DNA from: Bradyrhizobium sp. CER78
GTDB lineage: Bacteria > Pseudomonadota > Alphaproteobacteria > Rhizobiales > Xanthobacteraceae
Assembly (NCBI RefSeq): GCF_029846235.1
Contig: NZ_JARVWP010000008.1
Location: forward strand, 1 to 64,000
DNA: 64,000 nucleotides
Direction of reading: 5' to 3'
In this document: positions 44,005-53,324 of the stretch, piece after piece
How positions within the stretch are numbered: position 1 is the first letter of the stretch
Layout: the number at the start of each line of letters is the position of its first letter
The notes under the pieces: generated by a model
The model's database searches: none
Told to the model about the DNA's origin: nothing
The model's input: only the letters and a program-made list of their open reading frames with translations
Translations under genes and position numbers: made by a program

Positions 44005-45714
44005 TCAGTCGAGCGTGAAGGCGATGATGTTGTTGCCGCGCTTGTAGTCGAGCTGGGTGTTGCCACCGGCGCCGACCACCACATACTGCTTGCCGCCGAC
44101 CATGTAGCTCGACGGCGGCGCGTTGACGCCGGCGCCGGCCCGGAAGCTCCACAGCTCCTTGCCGTTCGACGAATTGTAGGCCGCGAACTTGCCGTTGCCT
44201 TCGCCGGTGAACACCAGCCCGCCGGCCGTGGCGAGGATGCCGCCGATCATCGGCTCGGGCGTCTGGACCTGCCACGTGATCTTGCCGGTGTTGTAGTTCA
44301 CAGCGGTGATGTTGCCCGACTGCTTCTCGCTCGGGATCACCTTGAAGGCGCCGCCCAGCCACAGCTTGCCGTTCGGATAGGCCGAGCTCTCGACGTGATA
44401 GGTCATCGGCTGGTGCAGGTTGATGGCATAGGCCAGCGACTGTCCCGGGTCGGTCGCGATCGGCGACCATTCGACGCCGCCATTGGCGCCCGGCAGCATG
44501 CGCGCGCCTTCCTTGGTCGGCAGCACCCACATGTTCTCCTGCGGCACCATCGCCTCGGAGAAGCGGATCAGGCTGCAGTCCTTGCGATCGTGCACATTGA
44601 TGTGCCCGGTCTTGCCGGCATGAATGACGCCGGGAATGGTCTTGCCGCCCTTGTCCTTGACGTCGACCAGCACCGTCGGGCTGACCGCGTCGAGGTCCCA
44701 CACGTCATGGGCGATGTACTGGAAGTGGCAGACATACTTGCCGGTGTCGAGATCGAGCGAAACGAGCGAGTTGGTGTAGAGGTTGTCGCCGGGCCGGTTC
44801 GAACCGTCGAGGTCTGGCGACGGGTTGCCGACGACGAAGTAGATCCGGTTGGTCGCGAGATCGACCGACGGGTTCTGCCACACGCCGCCGCCGAGCTTGG
44901 CGTAGGGATCGCCGATCTTGGCGAGCATGTCCTTCTCGGCCTGGATGTTGCGATGCATGTCGCGGCCGGTGGCGTCCTTGGTCGCCCAGACGCCGACCGA
45001 GTTCTCCGGAATGGTGTTGAAATTCCAGAGCTGCTTGCCGGTCTTGGCGTCATAGGCGCGCACGAAGCCGCGGATGCCGTATTCGCCGCCATTGGTGCCG
45101 ATCAAGACCTTGTCCTTGACTACGGTCGGCGCCATCGTCTCGCTGTAACCCAGCTCGGGATCGGCTATGTTGGTGGTCCACACCACCTCGCCGGTCTTGG
45201 CATTCAGCGCCATCAGCTTGGAATCCAGCGTCGCCAGATAGACCCGGTCGCCGAGCACCTGGACGCCGCGATTGTTGGGACCGCAGCAATAGACGGTGAT
45301 CGGGCCCATCTTGTGGGCGTAGTGCCAGAGCTGCTGGCCGGTCTTGGCGTCCAGCGCATAGACGTGGCTGAACGACGTCGTGACATACATCACGCCGTCG
45401 ACGACGATCGGCGATGTCTCGAGCGATTCCTTGACGTCGGTTTGGAATATCCAGGCGACATGCAGGTTCTTCACATTGTCGCGGCTGATCTGCTTGCCCG
45501 GATAAAACCGCGTCTGGGCGTAATTGCCGTTGGTGAGCAGGAAGTCCTTGCTGTTCTTGTCGGCGGCGTTGAGCTGCTCCTGGGTCACCGGCGGGACATT
45601 GGCGTTGCCGAGGACCGACTGCTTCTCCTGCTTGACTTCCTGTGCGATGGCGGCGCCGGACAACAGGCCAACGCCGACCGCTGCGGCAAATGCCGCAAGC
45701 CCCTTCACATGCAT
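44005..45714 (-). CDS. PQQ-dependent alcohol dehydrogenase, lanthanide-type active site
   Basis: A 569-residue quinoprotein beta-propeller with a signal peptide (cleaved near AIA/QE at residue 25). The adjacent-Cys disulfide pair is C143-C144 in [10 protein letters not shown], and metal/PQQ residues align as E211 (GGEYG), N297 (GNPSP) and catalytic D340 (VWD). Spacing E-N-D (86, 43) nearly equals methanol dehydrogenase (84, 42). The residue two after the catalytic Asp is D342 (WDLD); in calcium enzymes it is Ala or Ser, while XoxF and PedH have Asp, which binds a lanthanide. I therefore predict a Ln-dependent periplasmic alcohol dehydrogenase. No dedicated XoxG/XoxJ genes are adjacent; a diheme cytochrome follows. 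Confidence 0.92.
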   Translation of the reverse strand: MHVKGLAAFAAAVGVGLLSGAAIAQEVKQEKQSVLGNANVPPVTQEQLNAADKNSKDFLLTNGNYAQTRFYPGKQISRDNVKNLHVAWIFQTDVKESLETSPIVVDGVMYVTTSFSHVYALDAKTGQQLWHYAHKMGPITVYCCGPNNRGVQVLGDRVYLATLDSKLMALNAKTGEVVWTTNIADPELGYSETMAPTVVKDKVLIGTNGGEYGIRGFVRAYDAKTGKQLWNFNTIPENSVGVWATKDATGRDMHRNIQAEKDMLAKIGDPYAKLGGGVWQNPSVDLATNRIYFVVGNPSPDLDGSNRPGDNLYTNSLVSLDLDTGKYVCHFQYIAHDVWDLDAVSPTVLVDVKDKGGKTIPGVIHAGKTGHINVHDRKDCSLIRFSEAMVPQENMWVLPTKEGARMLPGANGGVEWSPIATDPGQSLAYAINLHQPMTYHVESSAYPNGKLWLGGAFKVIPSEKQSGNITAVNYNTGKITWQVQTPEPMIGGILATAGGLVFTGEGNGKFAAYNSSNGKELWSFRAGAGVNAPPSSYMVGGKQYVVVGAGGNTQLDYKRGNNIIAFTLD

Positions 45715-46108
45715 GATTTTCCCCCGTTATCTCTTGGCTGGAATATTAGGGATGGTGTTTGCTACTTCGCCTTCGAGGCCTGGCCGCGTGATCCGGTTGC
45801 GCTGCAACAGATAGTCAAAAAGACAACGACAGGTATCGATGGACGGGTGCCATGTTAGCGCTGTCCTTCACAAAGACAATCGATGCGCTCAATGCGAAGC
45901 CGGAACAGCGTGCATTCGCACGGGCGAAACGCGATGATGCCCGGCAAGCATCAACCCAAGCGATATCGGTCACTTGCGGCGCCCGCGTGCGACGCCCGAC
46001 GCATTCGCCTTCGCAAGCGCAGCACGCAAAATGAGACTACGCGTCAAGCGACGGCATCGCGCGAGGCGCCGCGCCGGCTCAGGTCATCGCTCTCGCCGGC
46101 GCGATCGC
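45715..46108. promoter_or_regulatory. Upstream region of the PQQ dehydrogenase gene
   Basis: 394 bases between the end of the second substrate-binding protein gene and the start of the PQQ dehydrogenase gene, both minus strand. CGGGGG precedes the ATG as ribosome site. An A/T-richer part at 45720-45850 probably holds the promoter. No gene or clear terminator seen. Confidence 0.45.
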
Positions 46109-47599
46109 CTACTCCCAGGACCAGGCCGAGAAATCATTCTCGAACTGCGGGACTTCCTTCCACACGCCCTTCAGCTTCTTGCTGGCGATCGTGATCCATT
46201 GCGGCTGAAACAGGAAGCCGGCCACCGCATCCGTCGCCAGCATCCGCTGCGCGTCGCCGAGCAGCTTGGCGCGGCCGGCCTCGTCCGGCGTCGCCATGAT
46301 CTGCAGGTAGAGCGCATTGAACGCCTCGGACTTGTAGCCGAGATAGTAGTCCGGCTCGGTCAGCTTCACGAGATCGAACGGCTCGACATGCGAGACGATG
46401 GTGAGGTCGTAATTGTGCGGGCCGGTGAAGACCTGCGACAGCCACTGCGCCCATTCCACGTTCTCGATCTTGGCAATGATGCCGACCTTGGCGAGCTGCG
46501 CCGCGAGGATCTCGCCGCCCTGCCGCGCATAGGCCGGCGGCGGCAGCCTGAGGCTGAGCTCGAGCGGCGTCTTGACGCCGGCTTCCGCCAGCAGCTTCTT
46601 GGCCAGTTCCGGATCGTAGGGATTGATGCCGGTGGTGTCGACATAACCGAGCGAACCCGGAGTGTAGAAGCTGCCGATCGGCGTGCCAAAGCCGTCGACC
46701 GCACCGTCGATCATCGCCTTGCGGTCGATCGCGGCCAGGATGGCGCGGCGAACGCGGACATCGTCGAGCGGCTTCTTGCGCTCGTTGATGCCGACGATGG
46801 TCTTGGCCTTGGAGCCGCCGATCAGGACGCTGAAGCGCGGATCGGCCTTGAACTGCGCCAGGCTGCGCGCCGCACCGACCCGCGGAAAGGCGTCGACGTC
46901 GCCCGACAGCAGCGCTGCGACCTGCGCTGCGGGATCGCCGATGAAGCGGATCGTCACTTTGGCGAGTTTGATCGCAGCGGCGTTGCGATAGTCGGGCCAT
47001 TTCACCAGCGTGATCGACGAGCCCTTGGCCCAGCTGCCGAGCGTGTAGGGACCGGTGCCGACCGGCTGCGTCACATCGGTCGGCGCGCTCTTCGGCTCGA
47101 CGATCGAGCCCGACGCCTGGCCGAGCAGGAACGGCAGGTTCGGCTCGGAATATTTCAACGCGACGACGACGGTCTCAGGGTCCGGCGCCGTCACCGACGC
47201 GAAGGCCTGGTACAGGCTCTTGTCCTTGTTGGTCGAGGTCGGCGCCGCAGCGCGGTCGAACGTGAACTTCACGGCGGCGGAATAGAACGGCTCGCCATTG
47301 TGGAATTTGACGCCCTTGCGGAGCTTGAAGGTATAGGTCTTGAGATCCGCCGAGGCCTGCCAGCTCTCGGCGAGCAGCGGCGACACCGAGCCGTCCTCGT
47401 TGATCTTGGTCAGGGTCTCGTAGACGTTATAGAGCGTGACTTCGGCGATCGCCGCCGCTGCCGCGTTGGTGGGATCGAGGCCCGGCGGCTCCAGCGTCAT
47501 GCCCATCACGACGCTGTCCTTCTTGCCCTGCGCGAGGCTCGGCAGCGGTGCTGCAACGAGTGCGGCAGCCGCCGCGATGACGCACAATTTCCTCAACAT
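46109..47599 (-). CDS. ABC transporter substrate-binding protein, family 5 (peptide type)
   Basis: A 496-residue periplasmic SBP_bac_5 protein with a classical Sec signal peptide (MLRKLCVIAAAAALVAAPLP, cleaved before QGKKD). Family features include LEPPGLDPTNAAAA, KLRKGVKFHNGEPFYSAAVK and VRRAILAAIDRKAMIDGA. It is the last gene of the second transporter operon, 56 bases after the DppF-type gene, whereas in the first cluster the SBP comes first. Solute unknown; the amidase upstream of the permeases hints at an amide-bearing compound. Confidence 0.92.
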   Translation of the reverse strand: MLRKLCVIAAAAALVAAPLPSLAQGKKDSVVMGMTLEPPGLDPTNAAAAAIAEVTLYNVYETLTKINEDGSVSPLLAESWQASADLKTYTFKLRKGVKFHNGEPFYSAAVKFTFDRAAAPTSTNKDKSLYQAFASVTAPDPETVVVALKYSEPNLPFLLGQASGSIVEPKSAPTDVTQPVGTGPYTLGSWAKGSSITLVKWPDYRNAAAIKLAKVTIRFIGDPAAQVAALLSGDVDAFPRVGAARSLAQFKADPRFSVLIGGSKAKTIVGINERKKPLDDVRVRRAILAAIDRKAMIDGAVDGFGTPIGSFYTPGSLGYVDTTGINPYDPELAKKLLAEAGVKTPLELSLRLPPPAYARQGGEILAAQLAKVGIIAKIENVEWAQWLSQVFTGPHNYDLTIVSHVEPFDLVKLTEPDYYLGYKSEAFNALYLQIMATPDEAGRAKLLGDAQRMLATDAVAGFLFQPQWITIASKKLKGVWKEVPQFENDFSAWSWE

Positions 47600-47655
47600 T
47601 GGTTTGCTCCCCGGACGTGCTCTTTGATCAGCCTAGGTCAACCTCACTTGAAGGA

Positions 47656-48684
47656 CTAACCGGCCTCGGCGACCACAGGCGGCAGCGCCATCACGGCTTC
47701 GGCGTGATGGCAGGCCGCCAGATGGGCGTCTCCGACATTGCGTAGCGCAGGCGCGGTCTCGCGACAATGCTGGTCGGCCAGGGGACAGCGCGGCGCGTAA
47801 GGGCATCCGGCCGCGGCCGACGCCTGCGAGCCGATCGCCTGCGCGCCGCGGCGCCGCCGGACGCCCCCGGCCCGCGCCCGCGGAACCGCATCGAGCAGCG
47901 CGCGCGTATAAGGATGGGCGCCGTGCGCGAACAGATCGGCGGGCCGCCCCTGCTCGACGATCCGCCCGAGATACATCACCGCGATCTCGTCGCAGAGCAG
48001 ATCGACCACCGCGAGGTCGTGGCTGATCAGGATGTAGCTCAGCCCGAACTCGTCCTGCAGGTCCTGCATCAGATTGAGCACCTGCGCCTGCACGGAAACG
48101 TCGAGCGCCGAGACCGGCTCGTCGGCGACGATCAGCTTCGGCTGGGTGATCAGTGCGCGCGCAATCGCGATGCGCTGGCGCTGGCCGCCGGAGAATTCGT
48201 GCGGAAACTTGTCCATGTCGGCATCGCGCAAGCCTACCTGCCGCAGCACCGTGGCAACGCGTTCGCGCAGGCCAGCGCGATCGATGCGTCCGAGGGCGGT
48301 CAGCGGCTCGGCGACGATGCGCGCGATGGTCTGCCGCGGATCGAGCGAGCCATAGGGATCCTGGAACACCATCTGGAAATCGCGGCGGGCGCGGCGCAGC
48401 TCATCCGGCGGCATCCGGTTGAGGTCGCGGCCGAGCAGCGAGACCTGCCCCGACGTCGGCCGCTCCAGCGCCATCACCAGCCGCGCAAAGGTCGATTTGC
48501 CCGAACCGGATTCGCCGACGACGCCGAGGCTCTTGCCCGACATGACCTGCGCGGTGACGCCGTTGAGCGCGTGCACCTGCGCCGCTGGCTTGAACAGGCT
48601 TTCACGCGGCAGCGTGTAGCGTTGCGCGAGATCCGTGACCGCGAGCAGCGGCGTTGCGGGTGAAGGCTGGTCCAACATTGTCAT
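47656..48684 (-). CDS. ABC transporter ATP-binding protein, OppF/DppF type
   Basis: A 342-residue ATPase: Walker A GESGSGKST, signature [15 protein letters not shown], Walker [14 protein letters not shown], and a C-terminal CPYAPRCPLADQHC Cys cluster. I start at the ATG in ATGACAATG, which overlaps the DppD stop by four bases (ATGA); the frame upstream is shadow. It works with the DppD-type ATPase as a heterodimer beneath the permeases. An Arg/Gly-rich insert (RARAGGVRRRRGAQ) before the Cys cluster is longer than usual. Confidence 0.93.
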   Translation of the reverse strand: MTMLDQPSPATPLLAVTDLAQRYTLPRESLFKPAAQVHALNGVTAQVMSGKSLGVVGESGSGKSTFARLVMALERPTSGQVSLLGRDLNRMPPDELRRARRDFQMVFQDPYGSLDPRQTIARIVAEPLTALGRIDRAGLRERVATVLRQVGLRDADMDKFPHEFSGGQRQRIAIARALITQPKLIVADEPVSALDVSVQAQVLNLMQDLQDEFGLSYILISHDLAVVDLLCDEIAVMYLGRIVEQGRPADLFAHGAHPYTRALLDAVPRARAGGVRRRRGAQAIGSQASAAAGCPYAPRCPLADQHCRETAPALRNVGDAHLAACHHAEAVMALPPVVAEAG

Positions 48685-49679
48685 GCGCCAACGCCCCCGG
48701 CGGCCATCGAGACGTCGGTCCTGATGCAACGCACGCCATGCGCGGCGCCGACATCGACCACGGCCGGCAGCGCCGCGCGGCAGCGCGCCTCGGCGATCGT
48801 GCAGCGATCGGCGAAGGTGCAGCCCGCGGGCAGATCGGCCAGCTCCGGCACGGTGCCGGCGATGGTCTTGAGCCGCGTCCCCTTGCGCGCGCCGAGCCGC
48901 GGGCGGGCGCGGAACAGGCCCTGCGTGTAGGGATGGCCCATCCGCGTGAACACGGCATTGGTCTCGCCGCTTTCGACGACGGTGCCGCCATACATCACCA
49001 TCATGCGCTCGACATTCTCGGCGATCACGCCGAGATCATGCGAAATCAGGATCATCGACATGCCGCGCTCCGCGACGAGGCCGGCGATCAGATCGAGGAT
49101 CTGGCCCTGGATCGTGACGTCGAGCGCAGTTGTCGGCTCGTCGGCGATCAGGACATCAGGCTGGCAGGCCAGCGCCATCGCGATCGTGATGCGTTGGCGC
49201 TGGCCGCCGGAGAATTGGTGCGGATAGGCATCGACGCGCTTCGCCGCGTCCGGCAGTCCGACGCGATCGAGCAAGGCGATCGCCTCCTGCCGCGCCTGCG
49301 TAGCCGAAACACCGGTGTGGCGCAGCAAGGGCTCAGCGACCTGGTGCCCGATCGTGTGCATCGGATTGAGCGCGGTCATCGGCTCCTGGAAGATCATGCT
49401 GATGCGGTTGCCGCGCAGCTTGCAATAGGCCGCGTCAGGCAGCCCGACGAGCTCCGCGCCGTCGAGCCGGATGCTGCCGCTGACCTCAGCGCTGTCCGGC
49501 AACAGCCCCATCAGGGCCAGCGCCGTGACCGACTTGCCGCAACCGGATTCGCCGACCAGCCCGAGCGTCTCGCCGCGGCGAAGCGCAAAGCTGACGCCGC
49601 GCACGGCCTGCGCCGGGCCGCGGCTGGTGTTGAGCCGGACGCCCAGGTCCTTCACCTCGATCAGCGGCGCGTCGCCCAT
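48681..49679 (-). CDS. ABC transporter ATP-binding protein, OppD/DppD type
   Basis: A 332-residue ATPase with Walker [10 protein letters not shown], signature [15 protein letters not shown], Walker [14 protein letters not shown] and the C-terminal CTFADRCTIAEARC cluster. I prefer the ATG two bases after the DppC stop; a TTG two codons earlier would overlap it by four bases. It overlaps the DppF gene by four bases. All nucleotide-binding residues are present. Confidence 0.93.
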   Translation of the reverse strand: MGDAPLIEVKDLGVRLNTSRGPAQAVRGVSFALRRGETLGLVGESGCGKSVTALALMGLLPDSAEVSGSIRLDGAELVGLPDAAYCKLRGNRISMIFQEPMTALNPMHTIGHQVAEPLLRHTGVSATQARQEAIALLDRVGLPDAAKRVDAYPHQFSGGQRQRITIAMALACQPDVLIADEPTTALDVTIQGQILDLIAGLVAERGMSMILISHDLGVIAENVERMMVMYGGTVVESGETNAVFTRMGHPYTQGLFRARPRLGARKGTRLKTIAGTVPELADLPAGCTFADRCTIAEARCRAALPAVVDVGAAHGVRCIRTDVSMAAGGVGA

Positions 49680-49681
49680 GC

Positions 49682-50578
49682 TCAACGCTCCCGCGCCAGA
49701 CGGGGATCAAGCAGATCGCGCAAACCGTCGCCGAGCAGATTGAGCCCGAGCACGGCGATCGCGATCGCAGCTCCCGGATAGACCGCAAGCATCGGCGACT
49801 GGAACAGCAGGGTTTGCGCGTCGTTGAGCATGCGGCCCCAGGACGGCTGCGGCGGCTGGGTGCCCAGCCCGAGATAGGACAGCGCGGCTTCGGCGAGGAT
49901 TGCGAGCGCGAACTGGATCGTCGCCTGTACGATCAGGATCGACAGGATGTTCGGCAGCACGTGCTCGATGGTGATGCGGAACGCCCCCTTGCCGGCGGCG
50001 CGCGCGGCCAGCACGAATTCGCGGGCCCAGATCGCATTGGCCGAGCCGCGGGTGACGCGGACGAAGGTCGGGATCTGGAAGATGCCGATCGCGGTGATCG
50101 ACGTCACCATGCCCGGCCCTGCGACCGCCGCCAGCATGATGGCCGATAGCACCGCGGGGAACGCGAAGGTGAAATCGCTCATCCGCATGATGAGCTCCTC
50201 GGTCCAGCCCTTGCGCGCAGCCGCGATCAGGCCGAGGCCAACGCCGAAGCTGAGGCCGATACCCACCGCAATGACGCCGACCATGATGGTGGAGCGTGCG
50301 CCGACCAGCAGCAGCGAGACGATGTCGCGGCCGAGCACGTCGGTGCCGAGCCAATGCGCCGCCGACGGCGCGTGCAGTTTTGACGCGACATCGATGTCGT
50401 AGGCCGACCACGGCGTCCAGACCAGCGACAGCAGCGCCGCGCCGAGCACGAACAGGCTGAGCACCGCGCCGAGCACGAAGCTGCGATGGCGCAGCGCGCG
50501 GCGCCAGAAGCCGGTCACAGGCCGCGCGCCGGGTGTGATCGCCGCGGTGCCGACGGGTGCGGTCAGCGGCGTGCTCAC
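49682..50578 (-). CDS. ABC transporter permease, DppC type
   Basis: A 298-residue permease with the DppC tail (FWRRALRHRSFVLGAVLSLF), six helices and an EAA loop in AARAAGKGAFRITIEHVLPN. It starts at GTG inside GTGA with the DppB stop, so translation is coupled to it. It forms the channel with the DppB-type protein. Confidence 0.93.
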   Translation of the reverse strand: MSTPLTAPVGTAAITPGARPVTGFWRRALRHRSFVLGAVLSLFVLGAALLSLVWTPWSAYDIDVASKLHAPSAAHWLGTDVLGRDIVSLLLVGARSTIMVGVIAVGIGLSFGVGLGLIAAARKGWTEELIMRMSDFTFAFPAVLSAIMLAAVAGPGMVTSITAIGIFQIPTFVRVTRGSANAIWAREFVLAARAAGKGAFRITIEHVLPNILSILIVQATIQFALAILAEAALSYLGLGTQPPQPSWGRMLNDAQTLLFQSPMLAVYPGAAIAIAVLGLNLLGDGLRDLLDPRLARER

Positions 50579-51525
50579 AGGTTGGCGACCTTGATGCGCG
50601 GATCAATGAAGCCATAGAGCACATCGACCACGAAATTGACGATCACGACCATTGCGGCGAGCAGCATCACGCAGTTGCGCACCACGATCAGATCGCGATT
50701 GGCGATCGACTGGAAGATCAGCCGTCCCAGGCCCGGCAGATAGAACACGTTCTCGATCACGATGGTGCCTGCCAGGAGATTGGCGAATTGCAGGCCCATG
50801 ACCGTCATGACCGGGATCATGGCGTTGCGCAGCACGTGGCGCCACAGCACCTCGCGCTTGCCGAGCCCCTTTGCGCGCGCGGTGCGGACGAAATCCTCGC
50901 GCAGCACCTCCAGCACCGCCGAGCGCGTGACGCGAGCGAGGATCGCGGCCTGCACCACGGCGAGCGAGATCGCGGGCAGCAGCAGCGAGCGGATGCCGGG
51001 CCAGATGCCGTCATCCCAGCCGGCGAAGCCGCCGGCGGACAGCAATTGCAGCTTCACCGAGAACAGCAGGATCAGGAGGATCGCGAACCAGAAGTTCGGC
51101 AGCGCGATGCCGACTTGCGTCAGCGACATGACGCCGACATCGCCGAGCTTGTTGTGGTTGGCCGCGGTGTAGATGCCGGCGGCGAGCGCCAGCACCACGG
51201 TGATCGACATCGACATGATCGCGAGCGGGATGGTCAGCACCAGCCGCTCCGCGATCAGGCCGGCGACCGGCGTGCCGTAGACATAGCTGTTGCCGAGATC
51301 ACCAACCGCCATGCCCTTGATCCAGAGCAGATAGCGAACCGTGAGCGGCTGATCGAGCCCGAGCTTGACGGTGAGCGCGTGCACCGCATCGGGCGATGCG
51401 TCAGCGCCCATCAGCATCTGCGCGGCATTGCCGGGCAGCGCGTCGAGCACCAGGAAAATGATCAGCGAGGCCGCGACCAGCGTCGCCACCAGGGTCAGGA
51501 TCCGCCGCAGGAAGAATACGCTCAT
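50575..51525 (-). CDS. ABC transporter permease, DppB type
   Basis: A 316-residue permease, first gene of the second transporter operon. It has MSVFFLRRILTLVATLVAAS as first helix, a periplasmic domain carrying LGLDQPLTVRYLLWIKG, and an EAA loop in ARAKGLGKREVLWRHVLRNA. I start at the ATG of MSVFF; a TTG four codons upstream is less likely. It overlaps the DppC gene by four bases. A dispersed repeat and the amidase gene lie upstream. Confidence 0.93.
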   Translation of the reverse strand: MSVFFLRRILTLVATLVAASLIIFLVLDALPGNAAQMLMGADASPDAVHALTVKLGLDQPLTVRYLLWIKGMAVGDLGNSYVYGTPVAGLIAERLVLTIPLAIMSMSITVVLALAAGIYTAANHNKLGDVGVMSLTQVGIALPNFWFAILLILLFSVKLQLLSAGGFAGWDDGIWPGIRSLLLPAISLAVVQAAILARVTRSAVLEVLREDFVRTARAKGLGKREVLWRHVLRNAMIPVMTVMGLQFANLLAGTIVIENVFYLPGLGRLIFQSIANRDLIVVRNCVMLLAAMVVIVNFVVDVLYGFIDPRIKVANL

Positions 51526-51581
51526 GCCGGTCAGCAACTAGTGCAGGGTGTGGCTGTGCCAAGCCGGTACCGCAGCGGCGG

Positions 51582-51706
51582 TTCACCTCTCCCTTGGGAG
51601 AGGTCGGCGCGTAGCGCCGGGTGAGGGGTTGCGGTCTCTCGTTGGAGCGGCACCCCCTCACCCGATTTGCTGCGCAAATCGACCTCTCCCCGCTGGGGAG
51701 AGGTAG
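51582..51706. repeat. Dispersed intergenic repeat, copy C
   Basis: About 125 bases starting TTCACCTCTCCC and ending GGGGAGAGGTAGA, with inner palindromes CGATTTGCTGCGCAAATCG and CGGCGCGTAGCGCCG. It is a shorter, diverged member of the same family as copies A, B and D. It separates the amidase gene from the permease operon. Confidence 0.8.
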
Positions 51707-51814
51707 ACCGAGCCCGCGGTCGAACTGATTCAATCAACCTTCATCACCCCTGATGTCACGGTCACGTTCAACAAGTTCGCAGCCGAATGCAAGCGCTTCG
51801 CGCAGGCCGGACCG

Positions 51815-53242
51815 TCAGGGCAAGGCCGGCCAGCGGCCGAGCAGGTCGCTCGCCGCTTCGAACAGCGCCGCGACGCGCAGCAGTTCCGCGTCGGCCCGGA
51901 AGCGGCCGACCAGGTGCAGCCCGATCGGCAGGCCATCGCGGCCGAACCCTGCGGGGATGCTGATTGCGGGATGCCCGGTCATGTTGAACAGCATGGTCCA
52001 GGGAAACCAGTGCGGCCGCACGCTGTCGAAGTTCTGGCCGTCGATCTCGATCGTGCCGAACAAATCCTGGTCGATCGGCAGCGCCGTGCGGGTCAGAGTC
52101 GGCATCGCCAAGAGGTCGCCGCGCGCAAGCAACGACTGCACGCGGCGGAACAGCGCGGTGCGGTCGAACATCGCCTGCTGGTAGTCGACGCCGCTCACCT
52201 TCGCGGCAAGCGCGAGCTGTTTCAGGAAAGTCGGACTGAGCTCGTCGGGATGATCGGCCGCGAGCTTGTCGAAACGGGTGCGCCAGACCGTGTGATTGAT
52301 GGCGCGCCAGATCGGCTCGATGTCGAAACCGTCGCCGGAGAATTCCTCGAGTTCAGCACCTAAGCCGGCCAGCCGATCGAGGCTCGCCTTGAACGCAGCG
52401 GCGACGTCCGCGGTCACCGGGCGGCCCGGCGGCGACAAGCAGAACAGCACCCGCCTGCCCTTGAGATCGCCGCGCGGCGCCGCACGTTCGAGATAATCGG
52501 GCACGGGCACGCCGATCGACCAGGGATCGGACGGATCCTCGCCGGCCATCGCCTGCATCATCAGCGCCGTATCCGCCACGGTGCGCGTGGTCGGCGTGAC
52601 ATAGGTCTGGTTGCCGAAGGCGTCCTGCACCTGGCTGTGCGGGATCACGCCGTTGCTCTGCTTGATCCCGACCACGCCGTTGCAGGCCGCGGGAATCCGT
52701 GTCGAGCCGCCACCGTCGGTCGCAACCGCCAGCGGCGCGATGCCGCTCGCAACCGCCACCGCCGCGCCGCCGCTGGAGCCGCCGCTGGAACGCTCGGCGC
52801 TCCACGCATTGCGGGTGCGGCCGAACAGCGGCGAGTCCGTCAGGCACTTGCTGCCGAACTCCGGCGTCGTGGTCTTGCCGAGCAATATTCCGCCCTGCGC
52901 ACGAAGCCGGGCCACCGCCACGGCATCATGATCGGGCACGTTGTCCTTGTACGGCACCGCGCCGAAGGTCGTCCGCACGCCCTTGGTGCTGACGATGTCC
53001 TTCACGGTGAAGGGGATGCCGTGCAGCAGGCCGAGCGGCTCGCCGGCCATCACCTGGCGCTCCGCGGCCTTCGCCCGCGCCATCGCCTCGTCGCCGCACA
53101 GCGTGATGAAGCAATTCAATTCCGGCTGCAGCCGCTCGGCGCGGGCGAGTACAGCCGCCATGATCTCGACGGGAGAGAGGTCCTTGGCAGCGATGCGCGC
53201 GCGAAGGTCAATTGCTGACAGCAGGCACAGGTCGTCGCTCAT
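51815..53242 (-). CDS. Amidase (amidase signature family)
   Basis: A 475-residue serine amidase. The Ser-cisSer-Lys triad is visible: Lys in HGIPFTVKD, cis-Ser in SSGGSSGGAA and the nucleophile Ser in DGGGSTRIPA. It hydrolyses carboxamides to acid and ammonia in the cytoplasm. I start at the ATG of MSDDLCLL rather than an earlier in-frame ATG. It lies upstream of the second peptide-type transporter on the same strand with a repeat between, so uptake of an amide followed by hydrolysis is a reasonable model. It is not GatA: no GatB/GatC nearby. Confidence 0.9.
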   Translation of the reverse strand: MSDDLCLLSAIDLRARIAAKDLSPVEIMAAVLARAERLQPELNCFITLCGDEAMARAKAAERQVMAGEPLGLLHGIPFTVKDIVSTKGVRTTFGAVPYKDNVPDHDAVAVARLRAQGGILLGKTTTPEFGSKCLTDSPLFGRTRNAWSAERSSGGSSGGAAVAVASGIAPLAVATDGGGSTRIPAACNGVVGIKQSNGVIPHSQVQDAFGNQTYVTPTTRTVADTALMMQAMAGEDPSDPWSIGVPVPDYLERAAPRGDLKGRRVLFCLSPPGRPVTADVAAAFKASLDRLAGLGAELEEFSGDGFDIEPIWRAINHTVWRTRFDKLAADHPDELSPTFLKQLALAAKVSGVDYQQAMFDRTALFRRVQSLLARGDLLAMPTLTRTALPIDQDLFGTIEIDGQNFDSVRPHWFPWTMLFNMTGHPAISIPAGFGRDGLPIGLHLVGRFRADAELLRVAALFEAASDLLGRWPALP

Positions 53243-53324
53243 TTGCAAAGGCGCTCGCATCGGTCTTCGATGACGGCATCGTGCCGCGCCCCGTGCGGCA
53301 AGTCCATCGCCTCAGGTGCATGGC

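Noticed and set aside
45852-46034. A 60-codon plus-strand frame upstream of the PQQ gene
   Set aside because: Ala/Gln/Arg-rich, no ribosome site, no similarity; more likely promoter DNA.
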